A stretch of 64,000 nucleotides of DNA from Streptomyces alboniger (GTDB lineage Bacteria; Actinomycetota; Actinomycetes; Streptomycetales; Streptomycetaceae), in NCBI RefSeq assembly GCF_008704395.1, contig NZ_CP023695.1, positions 4,588,001 through 4,652,000 of the forward strand. The letters run 5' to 3'. A model generated the notes under the pieces. It saw only the letters and a list, made by a program, of their open reading frames with translations. It was not told the DNA's origin and did not search any database. The stretch's first letter is position 1. Each line of letters begins with the position of its first letter. The translations under genes were made by a program, and so were the position numbers. Shown piece by piece: positions 9,871-17,715 of this stretch.

Positions 9871-11877
9871 CTACCCCGCCGTCCGCGGAATCCGCCGTTC
9901 CCACGTGCGGTGGAAGACCACCTCGGTGCCGTCCCGGCAGATGACCTCGTTCGTCGTGATGAAGTCCGCTGCGTCGCAGGCGATCTCCGAGTGCGTCTCG
10001 ACCCTCGTGTCCCAGGCGAGTTCGGGACGGTGCAGGCGGATCGTCCAGTCGGAGCGGGTGCGGGCGCTCAGTGGGTCGTTCTCGTGGATCGTGTACGTCT
10101 CCACGGCGTCCTCGGTGAACTCCAGGCCGTCGGGGTACACGCGCGTACCGCCGTAGCGCGGGTCGACCTCCAGGCGCCACTCGCCCTTGGCCACATCGCG
10201 TACGACCAGACGTTCGGGGCTCTCCTCGTCGAGCGTCGCGGGGTGGACCACGCCGAGCGGTTCGGCCTGCTCGGGGGGCTCGAAGGTGATCGTCTGGTCC
10301 AAGTCGCCGGTTCGCACCGGCAGTTCCAGGGAGCTGCCGACCGGGTCCAGGGTGAAGCCGGCCGAGTCCGCCTGCGGCCAGATCCACGGCCAGTACGCGG
10401 AGGAGACCGCGAGGCGGATGCGGTGGCCCGGAGGGAAGGTGTGGCCGATGCCGTTGAGGTCGAAGGTCACGTCCTCGGTGGCACCGAGCGGCCATGCGTC
10501 CGCGCGGTCCCTGCCGTGCCGGGCGGAGAGGTTCAGCACGCCCCGGGTGACGAGCGTGGACGAGCCGTCCGGCGCGATGTCGCACAGGCGGGCGATCGCC
10601 TGGCCGAAGGGCACGTCCATCCGCAGCCGCAGGGTCACCTTGGGGCGCCCGAGAATCCGTACCTCCGCAGGGACCTCGAATTCGAAGCACGCCGACTTGG
10701 CGTCCTCGTCCCGCTGGTCGGGCGGCAGGTCGGCGTCGTTGCCGAAGGGGAAGAAGCGGCCCGCGTCCAGGCCGGTGTGCTGCGGGGAGTCGACCAGCTG
10801 GGGGGTGCCCTGGAGGGCGTAGACAGTGGGGGTGACGTTCGGGGAGGGCCAGGCGGGGTCGCCGACCCAGCCGCCGCGCAGCTCCGGGTAGACCGTCGCC
10901 GGCGGGTGCGAGTCGCTGATCCAGGAGCGGAGCTTGGGCTCGGCCATGATGCCCGTGTCGACGCCCTTGAGGTGGTGGTCCCACCAGCGCAGCGTCTCCT
11001 GGAGGAAGCCGATCGCCGGGCCGGGCGGCAGTCCCCGGTCGGGGTACTGGTGCGACCACGGGCCGATCAGTCCCCGTACCCGGTCGTCCGGGAGGTGTTC
11101 GACCAGGCGCAGGACCGTGTCCCGGTACGGGTCGTGCCAGCCGCCGACCGCGAGGACCGCCGCACCGATCGCGGAGTAGTCCTCGCAGACGCTGCCGTGC
11201 CGCCAGTAGTCGTCGCGGGTCTGGTGGCTCAGCCAGGTGTGGAGGAACGGCTCGACGGCTTCGAGACGCGTCAGCCACATCTCGCGCCACGCGTCGCCGA
11301 CGAAGTACGGGTCCGGCGGGCGCGCGACGAAGGCGAGCATCGTCGCGGCCCAGGCGTGCATGTCCACCGCGAGGACGGAACCGCCCAGGTAGTGCACGTC
11401 GTTGTCGTAGCGGTCGTCCGCCGAGCAGACGGTGACGATCGCCTTGAGCGGCTCGGGCGCGAGGGCCGCGATCTGAAGGGAGTTGCAGCCGCCCCAGGAG
11501 ATGCCGAACATGCCGACCTTGCCGGTCGACCAGTCCTGCGCGGCCAGCCAGTTCACCACCTCCACGCCGTCGGCCAGCTCCTGCGCGGAGTACTCGTCGG
11601 TGGGCAGCCCCTCGCTGTTGCCGTGGCCGCGGACGTCGACGCGCACGGAGGCGTAGCCGTGGCCCGCGTACCAGGGGTGGCGCTGCCAGTCGCGGGGCGC
11701 CGTCCAGTCGCTGAGTCGGTAGGGGAGGTATTCGAGGAGCACGGGGACGGGCTCGTCGGTCACCGGGCGCCACACGCGCGCGTAGAGCGTGGTCCCGTCG
11801 GCGAGGGGTACGCGGATGTCCTCGTGCGTCGTCCCGTACGGGAAGTCGCTTTCGGATCGGATCTTCAGGTGCGTCAT
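9871..11877 (-). CDS. CocE/NonD-family hydrolase
   Basis: An alpha/beta-hydrolase of the X-Pro dipeptidyl-peptidase/cocaine-esterase family, 668 residues. The N-terminal hydrolase domain shows the nucleophile elbow GISWGG (Ser127) and an RVDVRGHGNSEG strand-turn. Later GGWHDPYRDTVLRL and IGPWSHQYPDRG supply the region of the catalytic Asp and His. The C-terminal third is the beta-sandwich X-Pro domain. The frame runs on to 12222, but the ATG at 11877 (MTHLKIRSESDFPYG) has a GAGG site 8 bases upstream and starts at the usual family position. No signal peptide is seen, so it is probably cytoplasmic. The natural substrate (ester or peptide) is unknown. Confidence 0.92.
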   Translation of the reverse strand: MTHLKIRSESDFPYGTTHEDIRVPLADGTTLYARVWRPVTDEPVPVLLEYLPYRLSDWTAPRDWQRHPWYAGHGYASVRVDVRGHGNSEGLPTDEYSAQELADGVEVVNWLAAQDWSTGKVGMFGISWGGCNSLQIAALAPEPLKAIVTVCSADDRYDNDVHYLGGSVLAVDMHAWAATMLAFVARPPDPYFVGDAWREMWLTRLEAVEPFLHTWLSHQTRDDYWRHGSVCEDYSAIGAAVLAVGGWHDPYRDTVLRLVEHLPDDRVRGLIGPWSHQYPDRGLPPGPAIGFLQETLRWWDHHLKGVDTGIMAEPKLRSWISDSHPPATVYPELRGGWVGDPAWPSPNVTPTVYALQGTPQLVDSPQHTGLDAGRFFPFGNDADLPPDQRDEDAKSACFEFEVPAEVRILGRPKVTLRLRMDVPFGQAIARLCDIAPDGSSTLVTRGVLNLSARHGRDRADAWPLGATEDVTFDLNGIGHTFPPGHRIRLAVSSAYWPWIWPQADSAGFTLDPVGSSLELPVRTGDLDQTITFEPPEQAEPLGVVHPATLDEESPERLVVRDVAKGEWRLEVDPRYGGTRVYPDGLEFTEDAVETYTIHENDPLSARTRSDWTIRLHRPELAWDTRVETHSEIACDAADFITTNEVICRDGTEVVFHRTWERRIPRTAG

Positions 11878-12251
11878 GGGAGGTACCTCAGTGGAAGTCC
11901 GCGGGGCTGCCCGAAGGAGGCGTGGTCGTCGCCCGGGGGAGGGTCCGCCGGCGGTTCCGGCGACGGCTCGTACTCGGCAGTAGTACGGGACAAAGCGGAT
12001 GCTCCCGGTCATTGCTCGCTCAGTGGTGCGGGTCGGGCCTATCGGTTGTATGGGCTGATCACGAACATACCGGTGGTGATCGGGGAGTGCCCGGCCGCGT
12101 TTGTGCGGGCAGGTGCTCGCTGTGATCGAAACGCGACCGGATACGCTGACTTGAGTGATGGCAGCGACACATCGACAAACCGTGTCATCGACCGAGATCC
12201 AATGATCGACCGAGTTCGCCATGTGATCGTCAGCAGACAGGAGAACCTCTC
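11878..12251. other. Divergent promoter region
   Basis: A 374-base non-coding gap between the CocE-type hydrolase (minus) and the polyprenyl synthase (plus). The right part is less GC-rich than its surroundings and holds the 10-bp direct repeat ATCGACCGAG at 12187-12196 and 12205-12214, spaced by 18 bases start to start. It must hold both promoters; no consensus boxes are convincing. Confidence 0.5.
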
Positions 12252-13262
12252 GTGACCGTCGTCGGGCCTTTTGGGCTGAGCGTGCGGGACCAGGCTCTCG
12301 AAGCCGATGTCCAGGCAGGATTGGCGGCTGTTGAGGAGGGCCTGCTAGAGGCCACCAAGAGCGAGGTCCCCTTCATCACGGAGGCCGCCCAGCACCTCGT
12401 CCGCGCCGGGGGGAAGCGTTTCCGCCCGCTGCTCGTAATGCTCGCCTCCCAGTTCGGCGACCCGTACGCGCCGGGCGTCGTGCCCTCCGCCGTCGTCGTC
12501 GAACTGACGCACCTCGCGACGCTCTACCACGACGACGTGATGGACGAGGCGGACGTGCGCCGCGGCGTCGAGAGCGCCAACCAGCGCTGGGGCAACTCCG
12601 TGGCCGTGCTGACCGGTGACTTCCTCTTCGCCCGCGCCTCGTACATCCTGGCCGACCTCGGTCCGGAGGCCGTCCGCATCCAGGCCGAGGCGTTCGAACG
12701 CCTGGTGACCGGACAGATCCTGGAGACCGCGGGGCCGAGCGAGGGACGCGACCCGGTCGACCACTACCTCGACGTGCTCGGCGGCAAGACGGGCTCGCTG
12801 GTCGCCGTGGCCTGCCGGTTCGGCGCGATGATGTCGGGCGCCGACGAGACGGTCGTCGACGTCCTGACGCAGTACGGCGAGCGGCTCGGCGTCGCCTTCC
12901 AGCTCGCCGACGACGTGCTCGACATCGCCTCCGACTCGCACGAGTCCGGCAAGACGCCGGGCACGGACCTGCGCGAGGGCATCCCCACCCTGCCCGTCCT
13001 GCGGCTGCGCGAGCGCGTCGCGCGGCTCGGCCTGGCCGAGGACATCGCCCTGAGCGAGCTGCTCGACTCCGACCTCACCGACGACGCCCGGCACGCCGAG
13101 GCGCTCTCCCTGCTGCGCGCGCACCCCGCCCTGGAGCAGGCCCGCCGGGACACCGTGCGGTACGCGGAGGAGGCGCGGGCCGCGCTGGCGCCGCTGCCGG
13201 CGTGCGACGCGAAGATCTCCCTGGTGGAACTCTGCGACCTGGTCGTGCACCGGGCCGGCTGA
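12252..13262 (+). CDS. Long-chain polyprenyl diphosphate synthase
   Basis: Trans-prenyltransferase that condenses isopentenyl diphosphate units, 336 residues. The first aspartate-rich motif is YHDDVMDEAD (Asp94, 95 and 98) and the second is LADDVLDIASD near residue 217; KRFRPLLVM near residue 55 and GGKTGSLVAVACRFGA near 178 bind substrate. The residues before the first motif are small/medium (Thr-Leu-Tyr), as in synthases making long (C35-C50) chains rather than farnesyl or geranyl diphosphate. Position near nuo and the housekeeping context suggest the menaquinone side chain. The GTG start has AGGAGA upstream. Chain length cannot be read from sequence alone. Confidence 0.93.
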   Translation: MTVVGPFGLSVRDQALEADVQAGLAAVEEGLLEATKSEVPFITEAAQHLVRAGGKRFRPLLVMLASQFGDPYAPGVVPSAVVVELTHLATLYHDDVMDEADVRRGVESANQRWGNSVAVLTGDFLFARASYILADLGPEAVRIQAEAFERLVTGQILETAGPSEGRDPVDHYLDVLGGKTGSLVAVACRFGAMMSGADETVVDVLTQYGERLGVAFQLADDVLDIASDSHESGKTPGTDLREGIPTLPVLRLRERVARLGLAEDIALSELLDSDLTDDARHAEALSLLRAHPALEQARRDTVRYAEEARAALAPLPACDAKISLVELCDLVVHRAG

Positions 13263-13479
13263 GTGGTCACGGCCGACTGGGCCGACCAGTACTGACGATC
13301 GGCGGCGTCACCCCTACGGGACGGGGGAGGCGCCGCCGCTTCATGTCATCCCTGGGCAGTACGTGGAGTTGAGCCCGGGGTCTGACGCCAATCGTCGGCC
13401 GATTTGGTCGGATAGAACCCAGCAAGGACCACCACTCCTGACCAATTCGGGTGAGAATGGCGGCGCGGGGTGGACGATG

Positions 13480-13513
13480 GCACGTACGCATGTATGCACG
13501 TACAAGCACGTAC
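13480..13513. repeat. Three GCACGTAC repeats upstream of the LolA-like gene
   Basis: The octamer GCACGTAC occurs at 13480-13487, 13496-13503 and 13506-13513, with a GCATGTAT half-like copy between the first two. The cluster ends 38 bases upstream of the ATG, in the promoter region. It may be a multi-site operator. Confidence 0.45.
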
Positions 13514-13551
13514 AGGGAAGGCCGCCGCCGACCACGGAGGTAGGGCACACA

Positions 13552-14802
13552 ATGGCACCGTACGAACCGGAACAGGACACCAGTGAGGCCGGGGAGCCGC
13601 GCACCGGCCGCCGCAAGGCGGCCCGTTACGTGGTCCCGGTCGCGGTGGCGGGGGTGGCCGCGGCGACCATCGGGCTCGTCCCGGCGCTCGCCACCTCGGG
13701 CGACCCGGATCTGCCGAAGGTCACGGCTCAGGAACTCGTCGAGAAGATAGCCGCGTCGGACACGCAGCAGCTCTCCGGCAACGTCAAGATCAGCACGGAT
13801 CTGGGCCTGCCGTCGCTGGGCGGCGTGCCGGGCGGCCTTGGCGGCGGTGGCGGCGCGGACCGCGGCGGCGACGGCGAGGGCTCGGCCGCCGACCCCAAGG
13901 ACAAGCTGATGGAGCTGGCCTCGGGCACGCACACCCTGCGGGTCGCGGCCGATGGCCCCGACAAGCAGAAGGTGTCCGTCCTCGGCGACGCCTCCGAGTA
14001 CAGCCTGATCCACAACGGCGACGAGGTGTGGGCGTACGACAGCGCGTCGAACGAGGCGTACCACGCGAAGGGCTTCCAGGTCTCGGGCGACGAGTCCGGG
14101 AAGGGAGAGGTCCCGGAGGACCTTCCCGCCACGCCCAAGGAGTTCGCCGAGCAGGCGCTGAAGGCCGTCGACGACACGACGTCGGTGAAGGTCGACGGGA
14201 CCGCGCAGGTCGCGGGCCGCGACGCCTACCGCCTGGTCATCGAGCCGAAGCAGACCGGTTCGACGGTCGGCCGGATCACGGTCGCCGTGGACGCGAAGAC
14301 GGGTACGCCGCTCAAGTTCACCCTCACCCCGGCCGCCGGGGGTGCCGCGGTGATCGACGCGGGCTTCACGAAGGTCGACTTCGGGAAGCCGTCGGCGGAC
14401 ACGTTCGACTTCGCGCCGCCCAAGGGCGCGAAGGTCACCGAGGCCGACGAACACGCCAAGGGCGAGCGTGACACCGAGGACAGGAACAAGGGCGGCAAGG
14501 AGTTCAAGGAAGAGGACCTGAACGGCCTGGACGACTGGAAGGTCATCGGCAAGGGCTGGAGCTCGATCGCCGAGCTGAAGCTGCCTGGTGGCAAGGGCCT
14601 GCCGACGTCCGGTTCGGGCGACGTCCCGCCGGACGCGCAGAAGCTGCTCGATTCGCTGGGCGACCAGGTCAGCGGCAAGTTCGGCTCCGGCACGGTCTTC
14701 TCGACCCGCCTGGTCAACGCCCTCATCACCGACGACGGCACGGTGTACGCGGGCGCGGTCACGAAGGACGCGCTGGTCAAGGCGGCGAACGCGGCCCACT
14801 AG
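13552..14802 (+). CDS. LolA-like membrane-anchored protein
   Basis: A 416-residue protein with a short cytoplasmic N-terminus (TGRRKAARYVV), one N-terminal membrane segment or uncleaved signal (PVAVAGVAAATIGLVPALA) and a large extracytoplasmic domain. The domain has the beta-rich pattern of the LolA/DUF2092 fold (EKIAASDTQQLSGNVKIS, HNGDEVWAYDSASNEAYH, DAYRLVIEPKQTGSTVGRITVAVDAKTGTPLKF), usually seen in actinobacterial outer-surface lipid-binding or anti-sigma-linked proteins. A Gly-rich loop follows residue 85. Start chosen at ATG 13552 with GGAGG upstream; the frame is open further upstream to 13363. It precedes an ABC-2 exporter, but a strong hairpin separates them. Exact function unknown. 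Confidence 0.85.
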   Translation: MAPYEPEQDTSEAGEPRTGRRKAARYVVPVAVAGVAAATIGLVPALATSGDPDLPKVTAQELVEKIAASDTQQLSGNVKISTDLGLPSLGGVPGGLGGGGGADRGGDGEGSAADPKDKLMELASGTHTLRVAADGPDKQKVSVLGDASEYSLIHNGDEVWAYDSASNEAYHAKGFQVSGDESGKGEVPEDLPATPKEFAEQALKAVDDTTSVKVDGTAQVAGRDAYRLVIEPKQTGSTVGRITVAVDAKTGTPLKFTLTPAAGGAAVIDAGFTKVDFGKPSADTFDFAPPKGAKVTEADEHAKGERDTEDRNKGGKEFKEEDLNGLDDWKVIGKGWSSIAELKLPGGKGLPTSGSGDVPPDAQKLLDSLGDQVSGKFGSGTVFSTRLVNALITDDGTVYAGAVTKDALVKAANAAH

Positions 14803-14818
14803 GCGTGGGGCCTGAGCG

Positions 14819-14858
14819 GTGTTCGACGGTGGCGCCGGGCGGCGGCACCGTCGAACAC
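14819..14858 (+). terminator. Hairpin after the LolA-like gene
   Basis: A perfect 13-bp stem (14819-14831 with 14846-14858) with a 14-base loop begins 17 bases after the stop codon. It separates the LolA-like gene from the ABC exporter operon, at least in part. Confidence 0.75.
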
Positions 14859-14898
14859 CGGGAGCGGGGAGCCGGGAGTCGGGTGACGGGAGGAAGCG

Positions 14899-16047
14899 GT
14901 GCCGGACACCATCGGGGGACGGCCCACGCCGGGCGAGGCGCGGGCGGAGGGTGACGAGGAGCCGTGTGGGGGTGGAGCGCCGGCCGGTGGCGGGGAGCCG
15001 CGTGACGGGGGGCCGGTGCGCGGTGCCGACGCGCTCGACGGGCATCTGGAGCCGGGCGGCCGGGATGGACATCTGGAGCCGGACGGCCGGGACGGCGCGG
15101 CGTACGTCATCGAGACCCGCGGGCTCACCAAGCGCTACGGCAGGCATCTCGCCGTCGACCGGCTGGACCTCACCGTCCCCGAAGGCAGCGTCTTCGGGTT
15201 CCTCGGGCCGAACGGCTCGGGCAAGACGACCACCATCCGCATGCTGATGGGCCTCATCGAGCCGACCTCGGGCACCGCCCGGGTCCTCGGCAGGCCCATG
15301 CCGGGCGCCACCCGCGCCGTGCTCCCGCACGTGGGCGCGCTGATCGAGGGCCCCGCCCTCTACGGCTTCCTCTCGGGCCGCGACAACCTCCTGCGGTACG
15401 ACTCCGCCGACCCGGCCGCCGACCCCCGCACCCGGCGGGCGCGGGCCGATGCCGCCCTTGACCGGGTGGGCCTCACCGCGGCCGCCGGCAAGAAGGCGAA
15501 GGCGTACTCGCTGGGTATGAAGCAGCGGCTCGGCCTCGCGGCCGCCCTCCTCCAGCCCCGCAGACTCCTCGTCCTGGACGAGCCGACGAACGGCCTCGAC
15601 CCGCAGGGCATGCGCGAGATCCGCACCCTCGTGCGGGAGCTGGCGTCCGAGGGCACGACCGTCTTCCTCTCCTCGCACCTCCTCGACGAGATCGAGCAGG
15701 TCTGCACGCACGCCGCCGTGATGACCCGCGGCCGCCTGATCACCCAGGGCCCGGTCGCCGAGCTGGCGGCGGGCGCGCGCGGCAGGCTGGTCGTGACGAC
15801 ACCGGACCCGGGCGAGGCGGCCCGCGTCCTGAAGGAGCACGGCGTGCGCGACCTCGTCCTGGCGGAGGACCGCGTGACGGGCGAGCCGCCGGGCGAGGAC
15901 GACTCGGGCCGGGAGACGGACCTCGCCGATCTGAACGCCGCGCTGGTCGGCGCGGGCGTACGCGTCCGCGGCTTCGGGCTCGAACGGGCCTCGCTGGAGG
16001 ACGCGTTCGTGGCGCTCACCGGGGAGGGCTTCGATGTCGCGGGCTGA
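14899..16047 (+). CDS. ABC transporter ATP-binding protein
   Basis: ATPase subunit of an ABC-2 (DrrA/NatA-like) exporter, 382 residues. Walker A is GPNGSGKTT (residues 103-111), the signature is YSLGMKQRL, Walker B is LLVLDEPTNGLD and the switch His lies in VFLSSHLLDE. The first 68 residues are an unusual Gly/Glu/Asp-rich extension with a small repeat (GHLEPGGRD, GHLEPDGRD) before the normal domain start at YVIETRGLTKRYG. The GTG at 14899 has GGGAGG upstream, so the extension may be real; a later start cannot be excluded. It overlaps the permease gene by 14 bases. Confidence 0.93.
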   Translation: MPDTIGGRPTPGEARAEGDEEPCGGGAPAGGGEPRDGGPVRGADALDGHLEPGGRDGHLEPDGRDGAAYVIETRGLTKRYGRHLAVDRLDLTVPEGSVFGFLGPNGSGKTTTIRMLMGLIEPTSGTARVLGRPMPGATRAVLPHVGALIEGPALYGFLSGRDNLLRYDSADPAADPRTRRARADAALDRVGLTAAAGKKAKAYSLGMKQRLGLAAALLQPRRLLVLDEPTNGLDPQGMREIRTLVRELASEGTTVFLSSHLLDEIEQVCTHAAVMTRGRLITQGPVAELAAGARGRLVVTTPDPGEAARVLKEHGVRDLVLAEDRVTGEPPGEDDSGRETDLADLNAALVGAGVRVRGFGLERASLEDAFVALTGEGFDVAG

Positions 16048-16930
16048 GGTCGTGGACGTATCAAGGGCGGGCGCCCCGAGGGAGCCGCGGTGGATCTGGA
16101 CGCTCGGCCTCTTCCGCAGCGAGCTGGCGATCACCTTCCGCCGCTGGCGGACCATCGCGCTGCTCGGCGTGCTCGCGGCGGTGCCGGTGCTCGTCGGCGT
16201 CGCCGTCAGGATCGAGACGAGCGACGGTTCGACGGTCGGCGGGGGCGGTGAGGGCGGCGGCCCCGCGTTCATCGCGCAGGTCACCAACAACGGCCTGTTC
16301 CTGGTCTTCACCGCGCTCGCCGCGACGCTGCCGTTCTTCCTGCCGATGGCGATCGGCGTGGTCGCGGGCGACGCCATCGCGGGCGAGGCGAACGCGGGCA
16401 CCCTGCGCTATCTGCTGGTCGCGCCCGCGGGACGCACCCGGCTGCTCCTCGTCAAGTACGCGACCACGCTGACGTTCTGCCTGGTCGCGACGTTGGTCGT
16501 CGCCGTGTCCGCGCTCGCGACGGGCGCGCTGCTGTTCCCGCTGGGCGAGGTCACGACGATCTCCGGTACGCGCATGGGCTTCGGCGAGGGGCTGGTGCGG
16601 GCCCTGCTCATCGCGCTCGTCGTCGCCGCGTCACTGATCGGAGTGGCGGCGCTCGGCCTGTTCGTCTCGACGCTCACCAGCAGCGGCATCGCGGCGATGG
16701 CGACGACGGTCGGGCTCTTGATCACCGTCCAGATCCTCGACCAGATCCCGCAACTGGACGCCCTGCACCCCTACTTCTTCTCCCACTACTGGCTGTCCTT
16801 CGCCGATCTGATGCGCGAGCCCGTCTACTGGGACGACCTCATCAAGAACTTCCAGATCCAGGGGCTCTACGCCGCCGTCTTCGGCTCGGCGGCGTGGGCG
16901 CGGTTCGGGGCGAAGGACATCATGGCGTGA
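16034..16930 (+). CDS. ABC-2 type transporter permease
   Basis: Membrane partner of the preceding ATPase, 298 residues with about six hydrophobic segments. After an N-terminal helix (IALLGVLAAVPVLVGVAV) comes a Gly-rich external loop (GGGGEGGGP). The conserved ABC-2 segment IAGEANAGTLRYLLVAPAGRTRLL follows, the cytoplasmic coupling region typical of this family. The gene overlaps the ATPase gene by 14 bases, so the two are co-translated. The transported substrate is unknown. Confidence 0.92.
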   Translation: MSRAEVVDVSRAGAPREPRWIWTLGLFRSELAITFRRWRTIALLGVLAAVPVLVGVAVRIETSDGSTVGGGGEGGGPAFIAQVTNNGLFLVFTALAATLPFFLPMAIGVVAGDAIAGEANAGTLRYLLVAPAGRTRLLLVKYATTLTFCLVATLVVAVSALATGALLFPLGEVTTISGTRMGFGEGLVRALLIALVVAASLIGVAALGLFVSTLTSSGIAAMATTVGLLITVQILDQIPQLDALHPYFFSHYWLSFADLMREPVYWDDLIKNFQIQGLYAAVFGSAAWARFGAKDIMA

Positions 16931-16948
16931 GCCGGGCGCCCGCCGTCC

Positions 16949-17545
16949 TCACGCCTTGTCGTAGGGGTAGCGGGCCAGCGGCGGCTCCTGCGCGAAGAAC
17001 GTCTTGGCGCGCAGCAGCGCCTGCTCGTCGTCCAGGACGTTGCCGGGGCGGCTGCCGTTGCCGAGCAGGACCCCGCCGAAGCGCATGGGGAAGAACGCGG
17101 CGGTGTGGTTCAGCGTGCCGATCAGCGGCTCGGCCACCTCCTCCTCGGAGTGCGCGAGCGCGGTCACGCCCCACAGGGTGCGGTCCTTCAGCGACTCCTG
17201 GAACGCGATCTCGGGGGTCTCCAGCCAGGCGTCCCAGTAGTCGAGGTAGCGCTTGACGGTCGCCGACACCGAGTACCAGTACAGCGGCGAGACGATGACG
17301 ATGTCCGTGGCCGCGAGGGTGGCGTCGAGGAGCAGCGCCTCCTGATCGCCTTCGGGGCGGGTCCGGGCGCGGGGGCGGGTGGCGTCGTGCCGCAGGTCCT
17401 CGAAGTCGGGGAGCGGGTGGTCGGCGAGGTGGATCCAGCGCTGCTCGACCTCCGCGGGCAGCTGCTCGGCGGCCTTGCGGGCCAGGATCTCGGTGTTGCC
17501 CTCGCGGCGGGCGCTGCCGACGACGAAGAGGAACGAGCGGGTCAT
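16949..17545 (-). CDS. NAD(P)H-dependent FMN reductase / flavodoxin-like quinone reductase
   Basis: A 198-residue flavodoxin-fold protein of the NADPH-dependent FMN reductase family. The phosphate-binding loop is GSARREGNTEILARKAAEQL near the N-terminus, and IVIVSPLYWYSVSATVKRYLD near residue 85 is the second flavin-binding segment. The frame is open far upstream but the start is the ATG at 17545 (MTRSFLFVVGSARR), with a GGGGG ribosome site. It likely reduces FMN, quinones or nitro compounds. A palindrome-like element lies 48-74 bases upstream of the start, suggesting repressor control. Confidence 0.9.
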   Translation of the reverse strand: MTRSFLFVVGSARREGNTEILARKAAEQLPAEVEQRWIHLADHPLPDFEDLRHDATRPRARTRPEGDQEALLLDATLAATDIVIVSPLYWYSVSATVKRYLDYWDAWLETPEIAFQESLKDRTLWGVTALAHSEEEVAEPLIGTLNHTAAFFPMRFGGVLLGNGSRPGNVLDDEQALLRAKTFFAQEPPLARYPYDKA

Positions 17546-17592
17546 GGGTATCCCCCTGGGTGTGGCCCGGTGCGACCGGGCGCGGCAATTAC

Positions 17593-17619
17593 TTGCACGC
17601 GCACTATATGCATGCGCAA
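17593..17619. promoter_or_regulatory. Imperfect palindrome over the FMN reductase promoter
   Basis: The segment runs from TTGCACGCGCA to TGCATGCGCAA around CTATA, an imperfect inverted repeat (outer TTGC/GCAA and inner GCGCA/TGCGC pairs). On the minus strand it contains TATAGT, a plausible -10 box, about 65 bases before the start codon. It resembles a MarR- or TetR-type operator in size. Both assignments are inference. Confidence 0.4.
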
Positions 17620-17715
17620 GCAATGTCGTCCAGGGGGTGGGCGGGGGGGGCGGGCACGGACCGGGCGAGGCCGGTGTCAGCGCCCCGGGTTCTCGGGGCG
17701 CGGGGGCTTGAACCC

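Noticed and set aside
9463..12255. 930-residue plus-strand open frame
   Set aside because: It runs opposite the CocE-type hydrolase, whose catalytic motifs are clear; no motif in this frame.
13267..16401. 1044-residue open frame on the minus strand
   Set aside because: Opposite the LolA-like and ABC transporter genes; the composition is that of an antisense frame.
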